Virus record (IMG/VR): IMGVR_UViG_3300006638_000006
Location: 1 to 47,691 of that record
Origin: a virus
DNA length: 47,691 nucleotides
Direction: 5' to 3' (one strand)
The position numbers were made by a program, and so were the translations under genes. The notes under the pieces are model-generated. The model was not told the DNA's origin. It saw nothing but the letters and a program-made list of their open reading frames with translations, and made no database searches. Below, piece after piece: positions 29,701 through 37,201 of this stretch; positions within the stretch are counted from its first letter, which is position 1; each line of letters begins with the position of its first letter.

Positions 29701-31793
29701 TCAAACTCACCAACGGAGTCTGCAAACTTGCCACGAGTTTCTCCATCTTGAAAGTCTCGTTCAGTCTGCATATATTTATCGAGATTGCCTTTTTCTTTAC
29801 TAGTCAGCCTTTGAAGCGAAGGAGCGATAGCGTCTTGATATAGACGGATGTGCTCTTGTGTAGCAGAGGTAACAACAGATCGGTTGTCACGGCTTTCTTG
29901 AGATAGTAAATCTTCTGGAGACCTGAATTTACCCAAGAATGTATTCCAAAACCCTTGTGGAGTTTGAGTATACGAAGTGTTAAGTTTAACATTAGTAAGA
30001 CTAGGATCAGTTTCATCTATTGGGCGGCTCACTTTAATTGTAAATGATTGGCCCTTTTGGTCAACGGTATAGTCCGAGGGCTTGATACCGTATTTTACTT
30101 CCGCAGCTTGGACTGCTTCTTCTTTTGTATCAAACGGTAAAGCACTTGTTTTCCCCAGTCTCATCGTTACTTGGTTTAACTGTCCTTCAGTCTTTGTCTG
30201 ATCTGCAAAGCCAAAATCCATAATAGCGTCATTTGACCTAGTATATAAGCCCGTCAACAGAGTTTTAGTATTCTCAATCCCCTGTGCCTCTGCCTCTGGG
30301 GTCAAGCGCATAGCAGCACTAGAGTTATATAAAGTTTGATCCAGTAACGCTCGACGACGTGCAGTAGCCTCTAACAGTCTAGCAGAGTTCTCTGCTGAAA
30401 GGGTTGTCGTATCTGATAAGAACTTTGTAGTATTGAAGACTGAACTAGTTGAATTAAGTTTATCCGCCATCTCTGAGGCGTCCGTCCCACGGATAGTAGG
30501 ATCAGAAGCTTTCATAAACTCTTTCTGGACTATAGCGTCTGTCGCTTTATCAACCTGACCAGTCTGGTCTAAAACCTTGATAGGGTCGATGTTAGCAGGC
30601 TTAAGAGCAAGCACAGAGTCCTGAGCAGCTTTATCAACTTGAGCGATTACCTGACTCCTAGCATCACCGGTAGTTAAGTCTCTAGCGGGGACTGGAACAC
30701 CGGGACCTTGAGCGGTTATGCTTCTTGTGTCCCCAGCGGTAATGTCTCGTGCTGGTGCAGCAGCTCCGGGACCTTTAAGTACTTGGCTACGAAGATCACC
30801 CTCTGCTAGATCAGCAGCGCCTTCAGCAACACCTTTACCAACTGCGCCAGCAGCTTTCAGTCCCTTAGCAACAGTGCCGATTGGGATAACTGAGGCTACG
30901 TCTACAGCAGTCATTAAGTTCTTCCAACTTGCGTCAGAAGTACCAAAAGCTTTAACGTTGTCTAACCAATCTAAAGCATCCTGAGGGTTGACTGATTTGA
31001 TACTGTCAAACTGCTGTTGGATTTTAGCTTCACGGTCAATAGGCTTCATCAGCCAGAGGTTTTCCATCTGCTGAGCCATGTTGTCACCGGGCATCCAGCT
31101 TTCACCTGATGCAGCGGATTTGTCGTACTTAGCCCAATCTGAGACTAACGGAACGAATTGAAGTGCTTTGTCACCGAGGTACTTACCCCACGATGAGACA
31201 GAGTTACTGGTATCAGTGTTATCCTCAGATAGTTTTTGTATAAACTCTTTAGTTCGAATGATACCATTAGCTACGTCGTGGGCATGATCTGTACTATCTG
31301 GGTCTTGATAGACACCGGTGGTATAAACCTTACTATCTGCATTAGCGAATGTAACTCTAGTAGCAGCTTCAGCGTATTTCTGTTCTAGTATCTGAGGGTC
31401 ATAGTTGACCTGATGCAGTTGGTCATCTGATAGATTACGGATATACCCGATCTCATCAGGAGACATAGGCTTACTCGGATCACGATCAGATATCATACCA
31501 TTAATCAGATCAATACGTTTCTGCTGATTGTCTAAAGCGTTGTTCTGATTAGCTCGTTGAACAAGTCTATCAGCACCACCGGGAGACTGCAGTTGTGGTT
31601 TGACGTTCTCAACCGTATCACCAGTAGCCATAGCTGTTTTAACTGCGCGTTGGTCGATAGCATCTGCGCTAGCTGTAACAGGCTGGGTTGTAGGGCCAGA
31701 CAACGATAAGCTCTGACCTGCGTTAGGATCAGAGACACTAAGCAGCGAACCGGTGTTATCTAAACTAGCGTTATCTGGGATTACTTGATCCAA
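26715..31793 (-). CDS. Giant internal virion protein, 1692 aa
   Basis: The longest gene of the window, placed after the gp14-like gene and before the lytic virion protein, as internal core proteins are in T7-like phages. It is Ala/Gln/Asp/Lys-rich and mostly helical, with a moderately hydrophobic stretch near residues 296-330. A tandem 22-residue unit occurs at residues 331-385 (GDxRSxxxxGPGxxxPARDxT, about 2.5 copies). No lytic motif was recognised. It probably forms part of the ejected DNA-transfer conduit; T7 gp15/gp16 are the functional comparison, not proven homologues. Confidence 0.78.
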   Translation of the reverse strand: MDQVIPDNASLDNTGSLLSVSDPNAGQSLSLSGPTTQPVTASADAIDQRAVKTAMATGDTVENVKPQLQSPGGADRLVQRANQNNALDNQQKRIDLINGMISDRDPSKPMSPDEIGYIRNLSDDQLHQVNYDPQILEQKYAEAATRVTFANADSKVYTTGVYQDPDSTDHAHDVANGIIRTKEFIQKLSEDNTDTSNSVSSWGKYLGDKALQFVPLVSDWAKYDKSAASGESWMPGDNMAQQMENLWLMKPIDREAKIQQQFDSIKSVNPQDALDWLDNVKAFGTSDASWKNLMTAVDVASVIPIGTVAKGLKAAGAVGKGVAEGAADLAEGDLRSQVLKGPGAAAPARDITAGDTRSITAQGPGVPVPARDLTTGDARSQVIAQVDKAAQDSVLALKPANIDPIKVLDQTGQVDKATDAIVQKEFMKASDPTIRGTDASEMADKLNSTSSVFNTTKFLSDTTTLSAENSARLLEATARRRALLDQTLYNSSAAMRLTPEAEAQGIENTKTLLTGLYTRSNDAIMDFGFADQTKTEGQLNQVTMRLGKTSALPFDTKEEAVQAAEVKYGIKPSDYTVDQKGQSFTIKVSRPIDETDPSLTNVKLNTSYTQTPQGFWNTFLGKFRSPEDLLSQESRDNRSVVTSATQEHIRLYQDAIAPSLQRLTSKEKGNLDKYMQTERDFQDGETRGKFADSVGEFEQKYNDLFKTYPKEHITDAYLAMRDMSDFDLTVRSLAMKRDLGSKGIVNVLGEHETNVPHPGGASAYKVDKIKFQGKEVDHLPEAAGKDNPGVYVQKRGYDGGHSLEWKSLQSVDRTELKKLTEEQGYKVYQAADPHTSPFADITGDKAPASYYVMKGADTANLNAADMIPYKAGYHVEYPNGYYTKIPTFFHDPEGQKYVGSDLSISHFTTEAQASKYTKLMNQARGMLKDGDEAGFNAFVTKNLPHTPEEFKGIYAKSGADVNTPFMYTKQGMSTSEAATGHMGEHAGLFDGAQDLSASQHSLVKQWGVNKKFTQEKNLALPTIRDNGEFKPVFDFKPSQNISPMATMQRQMHSLVRMRVYDDYVKQSINSFIKDFANPEAFGGSVTRWDMKGIQNNPLSFIADPKWDKNVLNKDRLAAAQNVHRSIQTLLNSPSDFSRNVDWYMNKVASSAYERFGEDFAQKVSDYSHFSITDPAKYARSIAFHMKLGLFNPIMMFIHSQAAFHTIALTGNPIRSWKAIAGSGLMRFLSLTDNPDVIDSFAKKASAFGWNPEDFKEAHSIMKSSGIWNVEGDVAQLDDAMSSNYLGSKGRGVLNKGLVLFKETVRATRLHAYNTAYLEWKAAHPGELLAGNQRAINSVLTRADDLSMNMSAKSTAAMQKGIFSTPLQFSTYAIHMSEQMLGKRLTVAEKTRAMLMYSTLYGLPAAATATMPLVDWGTDIKEAALNRGIDLNSGALDGIMHGILSTGIEGVTGKQTTFGDRVGPYPLNFVSDAVSGKKTAWELATGPSGQFTADLFKAASRLASPTISAIADAGKGTNESYPLNAEDFISAFRNITTVDSAMKFYTAANFHKYMNKNGVNLADADSTDGALGAFMGAEPRSISDANIKQEMLSSIKTQKLGAQKEVVLNIQRALDNAQDPDAWMRYMKIAKLAAIGGGMNEQDYIAAGKQAVSDKYISKVDANDKLWLKKGPNGLANLYSLSPEPDATQGTTQ

Positions 31794-31796
31794 CTT

Positions 31797-32288
31797 TTAA
31801 GCTATCCCTTTATCTGCGTTCCACAGACCATAACTGCTACCAACTTTGCTAATCGTAGCAGCGTTGTTAACAAGACTAGAACCCCAACCGGACAGTGCAG
31901 AACCAAAGCCTGCAATACCCTGTCCGCGACTAGCATCTGCATTAGCAGCAAAGGTTTGCCTACCAAGATCAGCGTTCTGGTTTAGTGCGTTTAAACTTCC
32001 TGCTGCGCTACTGGTACTCTCTCCTACAGCTCCTGCAATACTGGAGTCTGATCCATTAGCGCCTTGGCTTGTCGCTGTCGCTGTTGTCTGTGCTGCAGCT
32101 ACCTGACGCTGACGAAGAAGTTGCCTAGTCTGGCGTGTAGTATCGAGTTGTAACTGCTGAGCACGGAGATCTTCGGACCTTTGACTAGCCTGTGCGGTTT
32201 GGTTCTGCCCTATAACCGTTGCAGCAGTACCTGCAGCGGATAACGCTACACCTAGTCCTGCGATGATGAGTGTTGTTGCTACTGGCAT
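31797..32288 (-). CDS. Internal virion protein B-like (gp14 position), 163 aa
   Basis: An N-terminal hydrophobic segment (about residues 6-26, IIAGLGVALSAAGTAATVIG) is followed by a Gln/Arg-rich helix (residues 30-70) and a Gly/Ser/Ala-rich C-terminal half. This layout matches small ejected proteins such as T7 gp14 that insert into the outer membrane. It starts 4 nt after the GNAT-like gene stop and is followed within 3 nt by the giant virion gene. Confidence 0.72.
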   Translation of the reverse strand: MPVATTLIIAGLGVALSAAGTAATVIGQNQTAQASQRSEDLRAQQLQLDTTRQTRQLLRQRQVAAAQTTATATSQGANGSDSSIAGAVGESTSSAAGSLNALNQNADLGRQTFAANADASRGQGIAGFGSALSGWGSSLVNNAATISKVGSSYGLWNADKGIA

Positions 32289-32292
32289 AGTA

Positions 32293-32796
32293 TTATGTTA
32301 CCTTCTTGACGTATGTATGTTCTGTTAACTTATAACCAAGTCTTTTATAAAATCTGTCTACTGACTGTGAGTGTTCATTCTCCATACTAGACAATACTAT
32401 CCTAGATACGCCTACTCGGTTACACCAATAGTGGAATGCGTGGATTAACTGAAGTTGTAGTCTAGACTTTCTAGCATCTTGAGCAACCCACCAGATAACT
32501 TCCATAGCTGTAGGTTCAAAACCCATTGTAGTAAACGTTTTAATAGCTGCGAGGATACCTACTATTTTACCGGTATCATCTTCTGCTAGTAGTATAATAG
32601 CGTTGTCTTTACCAAGGTTTAGTAAATCTAGTATCAGCTTAGCTGTTCGCATCTCATCGAATGTATGAGTATCCCCATACGGAGACTCTTTTTCAAAGAT
32701 GTCTCTCCCGATAGGCAGAAGCTTCTTAACGTCTGACACGTTTGCCAGTCTGAGTTTAAAGCGCGGTATTTTGTGTACTCCAGACGCTCCAGCCAA
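32293..32796 (-). CDS. GNAT-fold protein at the T7 gp13 position, 167 aa
   Basis: The sequence has the GNAT layout: FKLRLANVSDVKKLLP at the start, AIILLAEDDTGKIVGI (about residues 67-82), EVIWWVAQDARKSRLQLQLIHAF (about 99-121) and a C-terminal FYKRLGYKLTEHTYVKK. The usual acetyl-CoA loop Q/RxxGxG/A is not well kept (RKSRLQ), so catalysis is doubtful. T7-like phages often annotate the gp13-position protein as an acetyltransferase, so it may be a structural assembly protein. It overlaps the nozzle gene by 41 nt and lies before the gp14-like gene. Confidence 0.72.
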   Translation of the reverse strand: MAGASGVHKIPRFKLRLANVSDVKKLLPIGRDIFEKESPYGDTHTFDEMRTAKLILDLLNLGKDNAIILLAEDDTGKIVGILAAIKTFTTMGFEPTAMEVIWWVAQDARKSRLQLQLIHAFHYWCNRVGVSRIVLSSMENEHSQSVDRFYKRLGYKLTEHTYVKKVT

Positions 32797-34921
32797 TTAG
32801 GCTAAAAGGTTTACCGGTTTCCGAGAAGAAGTGGAATTGAATACTCCTACCACGTCCGCGTACTCTCATACGCTTCTGTAGGATTGAGAATGCAGCAGCA
32901 GCAATATTCGTAGGATAGATTTGCTGCGGATTGGATACTCTTGCGTTAGTCGTAGTTGTAGTGAACTCCAGCCATGCCTCAAAGAAAGCACTACCCGAAG
33001 AGACAGCATCCATATAGACAACGATGTAGTTATTTTGGAAGTATCTGATAGCGTCACCATCGAGTTGGTACGACGTGAAGAAGTAACTTGAGTAGTCTAT
33101 AGCAGTATCTACTTTACCCCAGTCTTTATACGTCGTGTTAATAGTCTGACTCCAAGTAAAGTCCCAAGTTGTACTAGACGTTTCCTTACTAGATAGGAAA
33201 CGTACAGTATAGTTTGGCAGACTGTTAGTTAGCGCGTAGGCTTGTATCTGCTCACCGGCTGATGTAACAACCATTGTGGATAAGTCAGCCTCAGAGACAT
33301 CATTTAAAAATGAACCAGAGGCAGGCCCACGAGTCGCTACTAGCCCGTTAATAGTAGGATTAGAGTTTGGTAACGTCCATTTGTAAAAAGCATTACTAAC
33401 AGTATTAAGAATTAATGCTGAGTCATATTCAAATCTACTTTGAAGGTCGCTAGCTAATGTCGAGCGATATAGCCAAGTAATAGTTTTATCATAAGGATTA
33501 AATACAGCTTTAACATATTCCTTCATATCAGGATGAATAGAGTCTAGGACTGTTTTAACGGTCAGATCAGATATGCTCTTTGCAGCAGCCTGTCCGGTTG
33601 TTTCATTTGGCAGTATCGAGAAGATACCATCTGTATTCCACCAGATAGGTACACCATAGACTTCTACAAAGCTGCTAGCGGACAAAGCTGAAGTAGAGCT
33701 TATTCTAGAGACAGAGTAGTCCGTAGCAGAAAAACCTATACCACTGCTACCTGAGATACTCCAAATACCATTAGTACCGAAGACTATAAGACTGTTAGCA
33801 GTCGCAAATAGTTTAATAACTGTACCAACGTCAGGGATAGATAAAACACCACCGTCTGTTGGTAACAGCAGGTTTAAGTTATCACTTGTCGGATCGTCTT
33901 GTTGAAAGCAATTACCGTATTCATTTTGATTTACTATGATCTGGCTGTAGTATAGTTTCTGACTATACCCTTCAGCGGATACGCCCGCATACCATATCCG
34001 TCCTGCAAAGGCGGCCACTGCACTTGGTCTTTGGCCACCTGAAGAGTCTTCTATACCGACTGAGAAGCCGCTCTGCGCTCCACGATTAGTGCTAAATGGG
34101 TTCATAATATAGAAACCCTTTGGTGCAGGGGTATTACCGATGGAGATTGTATTGACAAAATTTGTATTTAATAAATCTGAAGTATCTTTAAATAGATACC
34201 AGATATCTGCGTTACCGGGAATAGTAGTTAGGTTTGCGTCCCAATAGGTTACTGGATTTAGAGCGCCTGATGTAGTGGTAACCGTAAGCGCCCAGCCTTG
34301 GTTATACAGGTTGTACATATGAGGTCCACCTACAGTACCAGTAGTCGCAGTAGGTCTGACAGTAACATCGGCTAGATAAGGGTCAGTAGTATCACCCTTC
34401 TGGTCGCGTATCTTTATGTTAATAATCGTACCGGTAACAGACGGTGTCGTATCGTTGTAGACGATGTAGAACGGATCACACAAAGGATGAACTACGAATA
34501 GTCTACCCTCAGAGGCTGAGAACTGGCAACCGTATAGTGGTATACTAGTTGTCCCACCTGCGGCGTAGGTATTAAGATTGATAGTTAACCCAACGTAAGT
34601 ACTAGACAGCGCATTAACCGAGCTTTCTTTATAGAAATATAGATGATTACCAATTTGTGAGACAACTAAGTTAACAAGCCCTGTGCTGCCAGCATTCTTC
34701 CAGTAGTATTCATAGACTACTGCGTTATTTCTGTTAAACGTATTTAACGAGTAACTGCTTTCGTATTCAATACCCAAACGACGAGTCACTCTGGACTTAG
34801 GGTCGAAGACGCAATTAAGCGTGCCTGTACAAGAGTCAGGCGGGAAGTTTAATCCCGTAGCCTCTGTAATCAGACCCTTAGTAAAAGTCCTCTCAATCTT
34901 TGTCCCAGCAGAACTAGCCAT
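32756..34921 (-). CDS. Tail nozzle protein (tail tubular protein B-like), 721 aa
   Basis: A large beta-rich virion protein starting MASSAGTKIERTFTKGLIT and containing NFPPDSCTGTLNCVFDPKSR near residue 27, a pattern typical of phage tail nozzle proteins (T7 gp12 role). The middle is rich in Thr, Ser, Asn and aromatic residues. Its position downstream of the adaptor gene and upstream of the gp13/gp14-like genes supports the role. It forms the distal part of the short tail. The ATG shares a base with the previous stop, and its 3' end overlaps the GNAT-like gene. Confidence 0.82.
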   Translation of the reverse strand: MASSAGTKIERTFTKGLITEATGLNFPPDSCTGTLNCVFDPKSRVTRRLGIEYESSYSLNTFNRNNAVVYEYYWKNAGSTGLVNLVVSQIGNHLYFYKESSVNALSSTYVGLTINLNTYAAGGTTSIPLYGCQFSASEGRLFVVHPLCDPFYIVYNDTTPSVTGTIINIKIRDQKGDTTDPYLADVTVRPTATTGTVGGPHMYNLYNQGWALTVTTTSGALNPVTYWDANLTTIPGNADIWYLFKDTSDLLNTNFVNTISIGNTPAPKGFYIMNPFSTNRGAQSGFSVGIEDSSGGQRPSAVAAFAGRIWYAGVSAEGYSQKLYYSQIIVNQNEYGNCFQQDDPTSDNLNLLLPTDGGVLSIPDVGTVIKLFATANSLIVFGTNGIWSISGSSGIGFSATDYSVSRISSTSALSASSFVEVYGVPIWWNTDGIFSILPNETTGQAAAKSISDLTVKTVLDSIHPDMKEYVKAVFNPYDKTITWLYRSTLASDLQSRFEYDSALILNTVSNAFYKWTLPNSNPTINGLVATRGPASGSFLNDVSEADLSTMVVTSAGEQIQAYALTNSLPNYTVRFLSSKETSSTTWDFTWSQTINTTYKDWGKVDTAIDYSSYFFTSYQLDGDAIRYFQNNYIVVYMDAVSSGSAFFEAWLEFTTTTTNARVSNPQQIYPTNIAAAAFSILQKRMRVRGRGRSIQFHFFSETGKPFSLIGWSVWSTQNTAL

Positions 34922-35232
34922 TAGATGCTTGCGTATCCGCCTTTACTATTAGGAGTTTGTTGCTCTTTAGTAGGAAGTACGATAGCAAGTTTCTTCTCTT
35001 GTGTCCATGTCTGAGCAGCTCGGATGGCTTGGGATAGATGCGTATAAGCACCTTTATACTTCTCAGGAAGCTGGCCTTTATCTAAGGAGAGATGCCAGAA
35101 GCCATAAGGGTCTTCCGAACGAATGTGAATGATGTTATTACTAACAGTTATTTTATGTGACTTGCCGTTATTGTGTTTATCATATTCGTCGATGAAGATA
35201 TCGGTAAGTTCAAGTGGTTTTTCTGCGGTCAT
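34921..35232 (-). CDS. Hypothetical virion-region protein, 103 aa
   Basis: A soluble protein with ITVSNNIIHIRSEDPYGFWHLSL in the middle and a basic/acidic helical part after it. It sits between the adaptor and nozzle genes with 1-3 nt spacing, so it is expressed with the tail proteins. It could be a minor tail component or a chaperone; no family is recognised. Confidence 0.7.
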   Translation of the reverse strand: MTAEKPLELTDIFIDEYDKHNNGKSHKITVSNNIIHIRSEDPYGFWHLSLDKGQLPEKYKGAYTHLSQAIRAAQTWTQEKKLAIVLPTKEQQTPNSKGGYASI

Positions 35233-35234
35233 GG

Positions 35235-36017
35235 TTAAGTTGTCCTTTTTCCATAGTTAGGTACGTAGTCTAAGTTGTTTCGAGGAGAGTTAATTTTATT
35301 ACCAGTCTTCTGCGATGATATCCACCCACGACGAGCTTTCTTAGCAGAGTCTGTATTAGGCAGTTGGAGTAGTTCAATGAAAGCAGTTGTCTTTGCTTCA
35401 TTTCGAAGTATGGTAAATTGTTTCTCAGATAAAGCTGGGATGAATGAGTCTGAGTTAGTCCAAGTCGGATTAACTTCTCCGTAGCACAGTGTCTTGCTAG
35501 ATTGTAAGATATTATCTACTGAAGCATCATAACTATCAAGCAATATGGTATTGTCATCGAATGTAGTGTAATACTTAGGATGAGTATCATTCCTAGATAT
35601 AACGGATAGTGTGCCAGTCCCAAGAGTAGGGATTTGGTATTGGACTACGTTTGTCTCCGTAGCATCTAGGTTATACATATTTGCTATAAACTCAGCAGGG
35701 AGTTGAAAAATAATTGGGCTATATTTTGGACTAGGGTCAGTTGCAGTATGCCAATCGTAAGATAAATCTTTTAACGTTACGACGGTATCAGGAAGATACA
35801 TAACAGTGGGTTTAGCGCTATCAGAGCTTGCGATTAGCTGGTAGTAGTTGAAAGCTGATCCAAACGAAGAGTTACTAACAATGTCCCAATAGGTATTCTC
35901 AAGTATACCTGCGACTTGAAGACTTTCCGTGGTATCAGCATAAGAGTTGACTTCACCACTGCCAGTAGATGACATAATCTCTTGAACCATCTCTAACAGT
36001 GTTTTCTTATATCCCAT
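35235..36017 (-). CDS. Head-tail adaptor (tail tubular protein A-like), 260 aa
   Basis: The N-terminal MVQEIMSSTGSGEVNSYADT and C-terminal SEKQFTILRNEAKTTAFIEL followed by a basic ARRGW segment match the adaptor (T7 gp11-type) proteins of podoviruses, which join the portal to the nozzle. The central part is beta-rich with several Asp/Thr/Tyr. It lies just after the lysis genes and directly upstream of the other tail genes in the direction of transcription. Assignment rests on this pattern and gene order. Confidence 0.75.
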   Translation of the reverse strand: MGYKKTLLEMVQEIMSSTGSGEVNSYADTTESLQVAGILENTYWDIVSNSSFGSAFNYYQLIASSDSAKPTVMYLPDTVVTLKDLSYDWHTATDPSPKYSPIIFQLPAEFIANMYNLDATETNVVQYQIPTLGTGTLSVISRNDTHPKYYTTFDDNTILLDSYDASVDNILQSSKTLCYGEVNPTWTNSDSFIPALSEKQFTILRNEAKTTAFIELLQLPNTDSAKKARRGWISSQKTGNKINSPRNNLDYVPNYGKRTT

Positions 36018-36308
36018 CTAGTATACCTTACCGTCTCGTTTTGAAAAGAAACTTACTACGTGGTCCTTACTAGCGCGACATAGGATTAAAGACTTCCTAT
36101 CACCTGCCCAAAGGATTTCTACTTGTGCATTCGTAACGTTATTAGGAACAGTATTCGGTCGAGCACAACTCTGTGTAACCCAGCTTCCCGGACTAGCTAG
36201 AGTAGTAGTAGCTTTATCTAATCTTGTTGAGCCTGAGCACCCCGTCAGGAGTAAGACAGACATTACCGCTATTAGGCTCGCTTTGTGTTGCATTTTTGAT
36301 CTCGTCAA
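36018..36308 (-). CDS. Outer-membrane spanin lipoprotein (Rz1-like), 96 aa
   Basis: A lipoprotein signal is clear: a basic start, a hydrophobic run and the lipobox LLTGC (Cys near residue 24), so the mature protein is anchored by lipid in the outer membrane. It begins inside the i-spanin gene in another frame and continues past its end (shared 36214-36308), the classic Rz/Rz1 nesting. It lacks the usual proline-rich tail and has two more Cys, which is unusual. With the inner-membrane spanin it would fuse the membranes at lysis. Confidence 0.8.
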   Translation of the reverse strand: MTRSKMQHKASLIAVMSVLLLTGCSGSTRLDKATTTLASPGSWVTQSCARPNTVPNNVTNAQVEILWAGDRKSLILCRASKDHVVSFFSKRDGKVY

Positions 36309-36528
36309 TTTGTTTGTTAAGTTGTTGTTCTTGAGCTAACAAGTCTTTCTCTTTTACTCTAAACTCAGCTTCTACTTGGTTTTGATGTTGGACTTCTGCC
36401 TGTCTAGCTATTTCGTACTTAGCAGCTTCAGCAGCTTTAGTATACTTATAACCTTCGTACAAACCAAAAGTAAATAAACCTGCAGCAAGAGCAATACTAG
36501 CAAGAATTTTGTAAACAAATAATGGCAT
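36214..36528 (-). CDS. Inner-membrane spanin (Rz-like), 104 aa
   Basis: One N-terminal membrane helix (about residues 5-26), then a periplasmic coiled coil rich in Ala, Glu, Gln and Lys (about 30-80), and the C-terminal CLTPDGVLRLNKIR that is typical of i-spanins. It follows the endolysin by 3 nt. It would link to the outer-membrane lipoprotein encoded by the overlapping gene and complete lysis after peptidoglycan cleavage. Confidence 0.85.
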   Translation of the reverse strand: MPLFVYKILASIALAAGLFTFGLYEGYKYTKAAEAAKYEIARQAEVQHQNQVEAEFRVKEKDLLAQEQQLNKQIDEIKNATQSEPNSGNVCLTPDGVLRLNKIR

Positions 36529-36531
36529 AGT

Positions 36532-36999
36532 CTAATTCACTCCATCTAGGCAAAACGCCCGTTCACGCTCACGTCGTCTAGTCAAGCCGGGGAATGTGAT
36601 ACCAGCAGCCTTGTTCCACTTTAACAAAGCGTCACACCCTGCTCGTGTCTCTCCAGCGTTTATAAGCCGGATAGTGCTTGAGTTACACGCACCACGAACT
36701 CCTACGTTATAGGCGAATGAGATAAGAGCTACTTCTCGTTGATCGGTCAAAGGAGCTGTGACACAACGTTCAACTCCAGTTGCGTACTTCTCTAAATCTT
36801 TGACCAGCATAGCCTTACATTCGGCTAGTGAGTAGTGATCATCTGGAAGTACACCAACAGTGTGACCATAACATACCGTCCAAGGTTCACCTTGTGTTGC
36901 AGGATCAGGGTAAGCACTTTGGCGCAAGCCTTCCGCACTACCCACTAATGAGACACACATAGCAGCCGCTGCTGCACTCTTAGTTAACCTACTAGCCAT
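36532..36999 (-). CDS. SAR-type endolysin, GH24 lysozyme, 155 aa
   Basis: The catalytic Glu is in SAEGLRQSAYPDP (Glu 23), Asp 32 follows at the usual distance, and WTVCYGHT supplies the Thr. These mark a T4/P22-type muramidase with a short insert after the Asp. The N-terminal MASRLTKSAAAAAMCVSLVG is a weakly hydrophobic, Ala-rich signal-arrest-release anchor, so the enzyme can reach the periplasm without a large-hole holin. Several further Cys (43, and near 58, 78 and 107) could form activating disulfides. It lies between the holin-like gene and the spanins. Confidence 0.87.
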   Translation of the reverse strand: MASRLTKSAAAAAMCVSLVGSAEGLRQSAYPDPATQGEPWTVCYGHTVGVLPDDHYSLAECKAMLVKDLEKYATGVERCVTAPLTDQREVALISFAYNVGVRGACNSSTIRLINAGETRAGCDALLKWNKAAGITFPGLTRRRERERAFCLDGVN

Positions 37000-37005
37000 A
37001 GACTG

Positions 37006-37200
37006 TTAATAATCCTTATTATGATAACGGAGGTAGACGTAAATCTGAACTATGACTAGAATTACACCAAGGATGGGTAGGATTAGCTGCGCGTCAGCAG
37101 AAATACTCGGCAGGTTGACACTAGGATAGACAATAGCAGATGCGGCTACAAATCCTGTAATGTAGTCATTTGCCACTGATTTCATAAAATTCTGAAACAT
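37006..37200 (-). CDS. Holin or pinholin candidate, 64 aa
   Basis: Two hydrophobic segments (about residues 12-28 and 38-58, the second ending LVIVQIYVYLRY) and a basic C-terminus fit a small class II holin. It is read just before the SAR endolysin, which pairs with pinholins that depolarise the membrane and free the enzyme. No sequence family is recognised, so the call rests on topology and position. Confidence 0.7.
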   Translation of the reverse strand: MFQNFMKSVANDYITGFVAASAIVYPSVNLPSISADAQLILPILGVILVIVQIYVYLRYHNKDY

Positions 37201-37201
37201 C

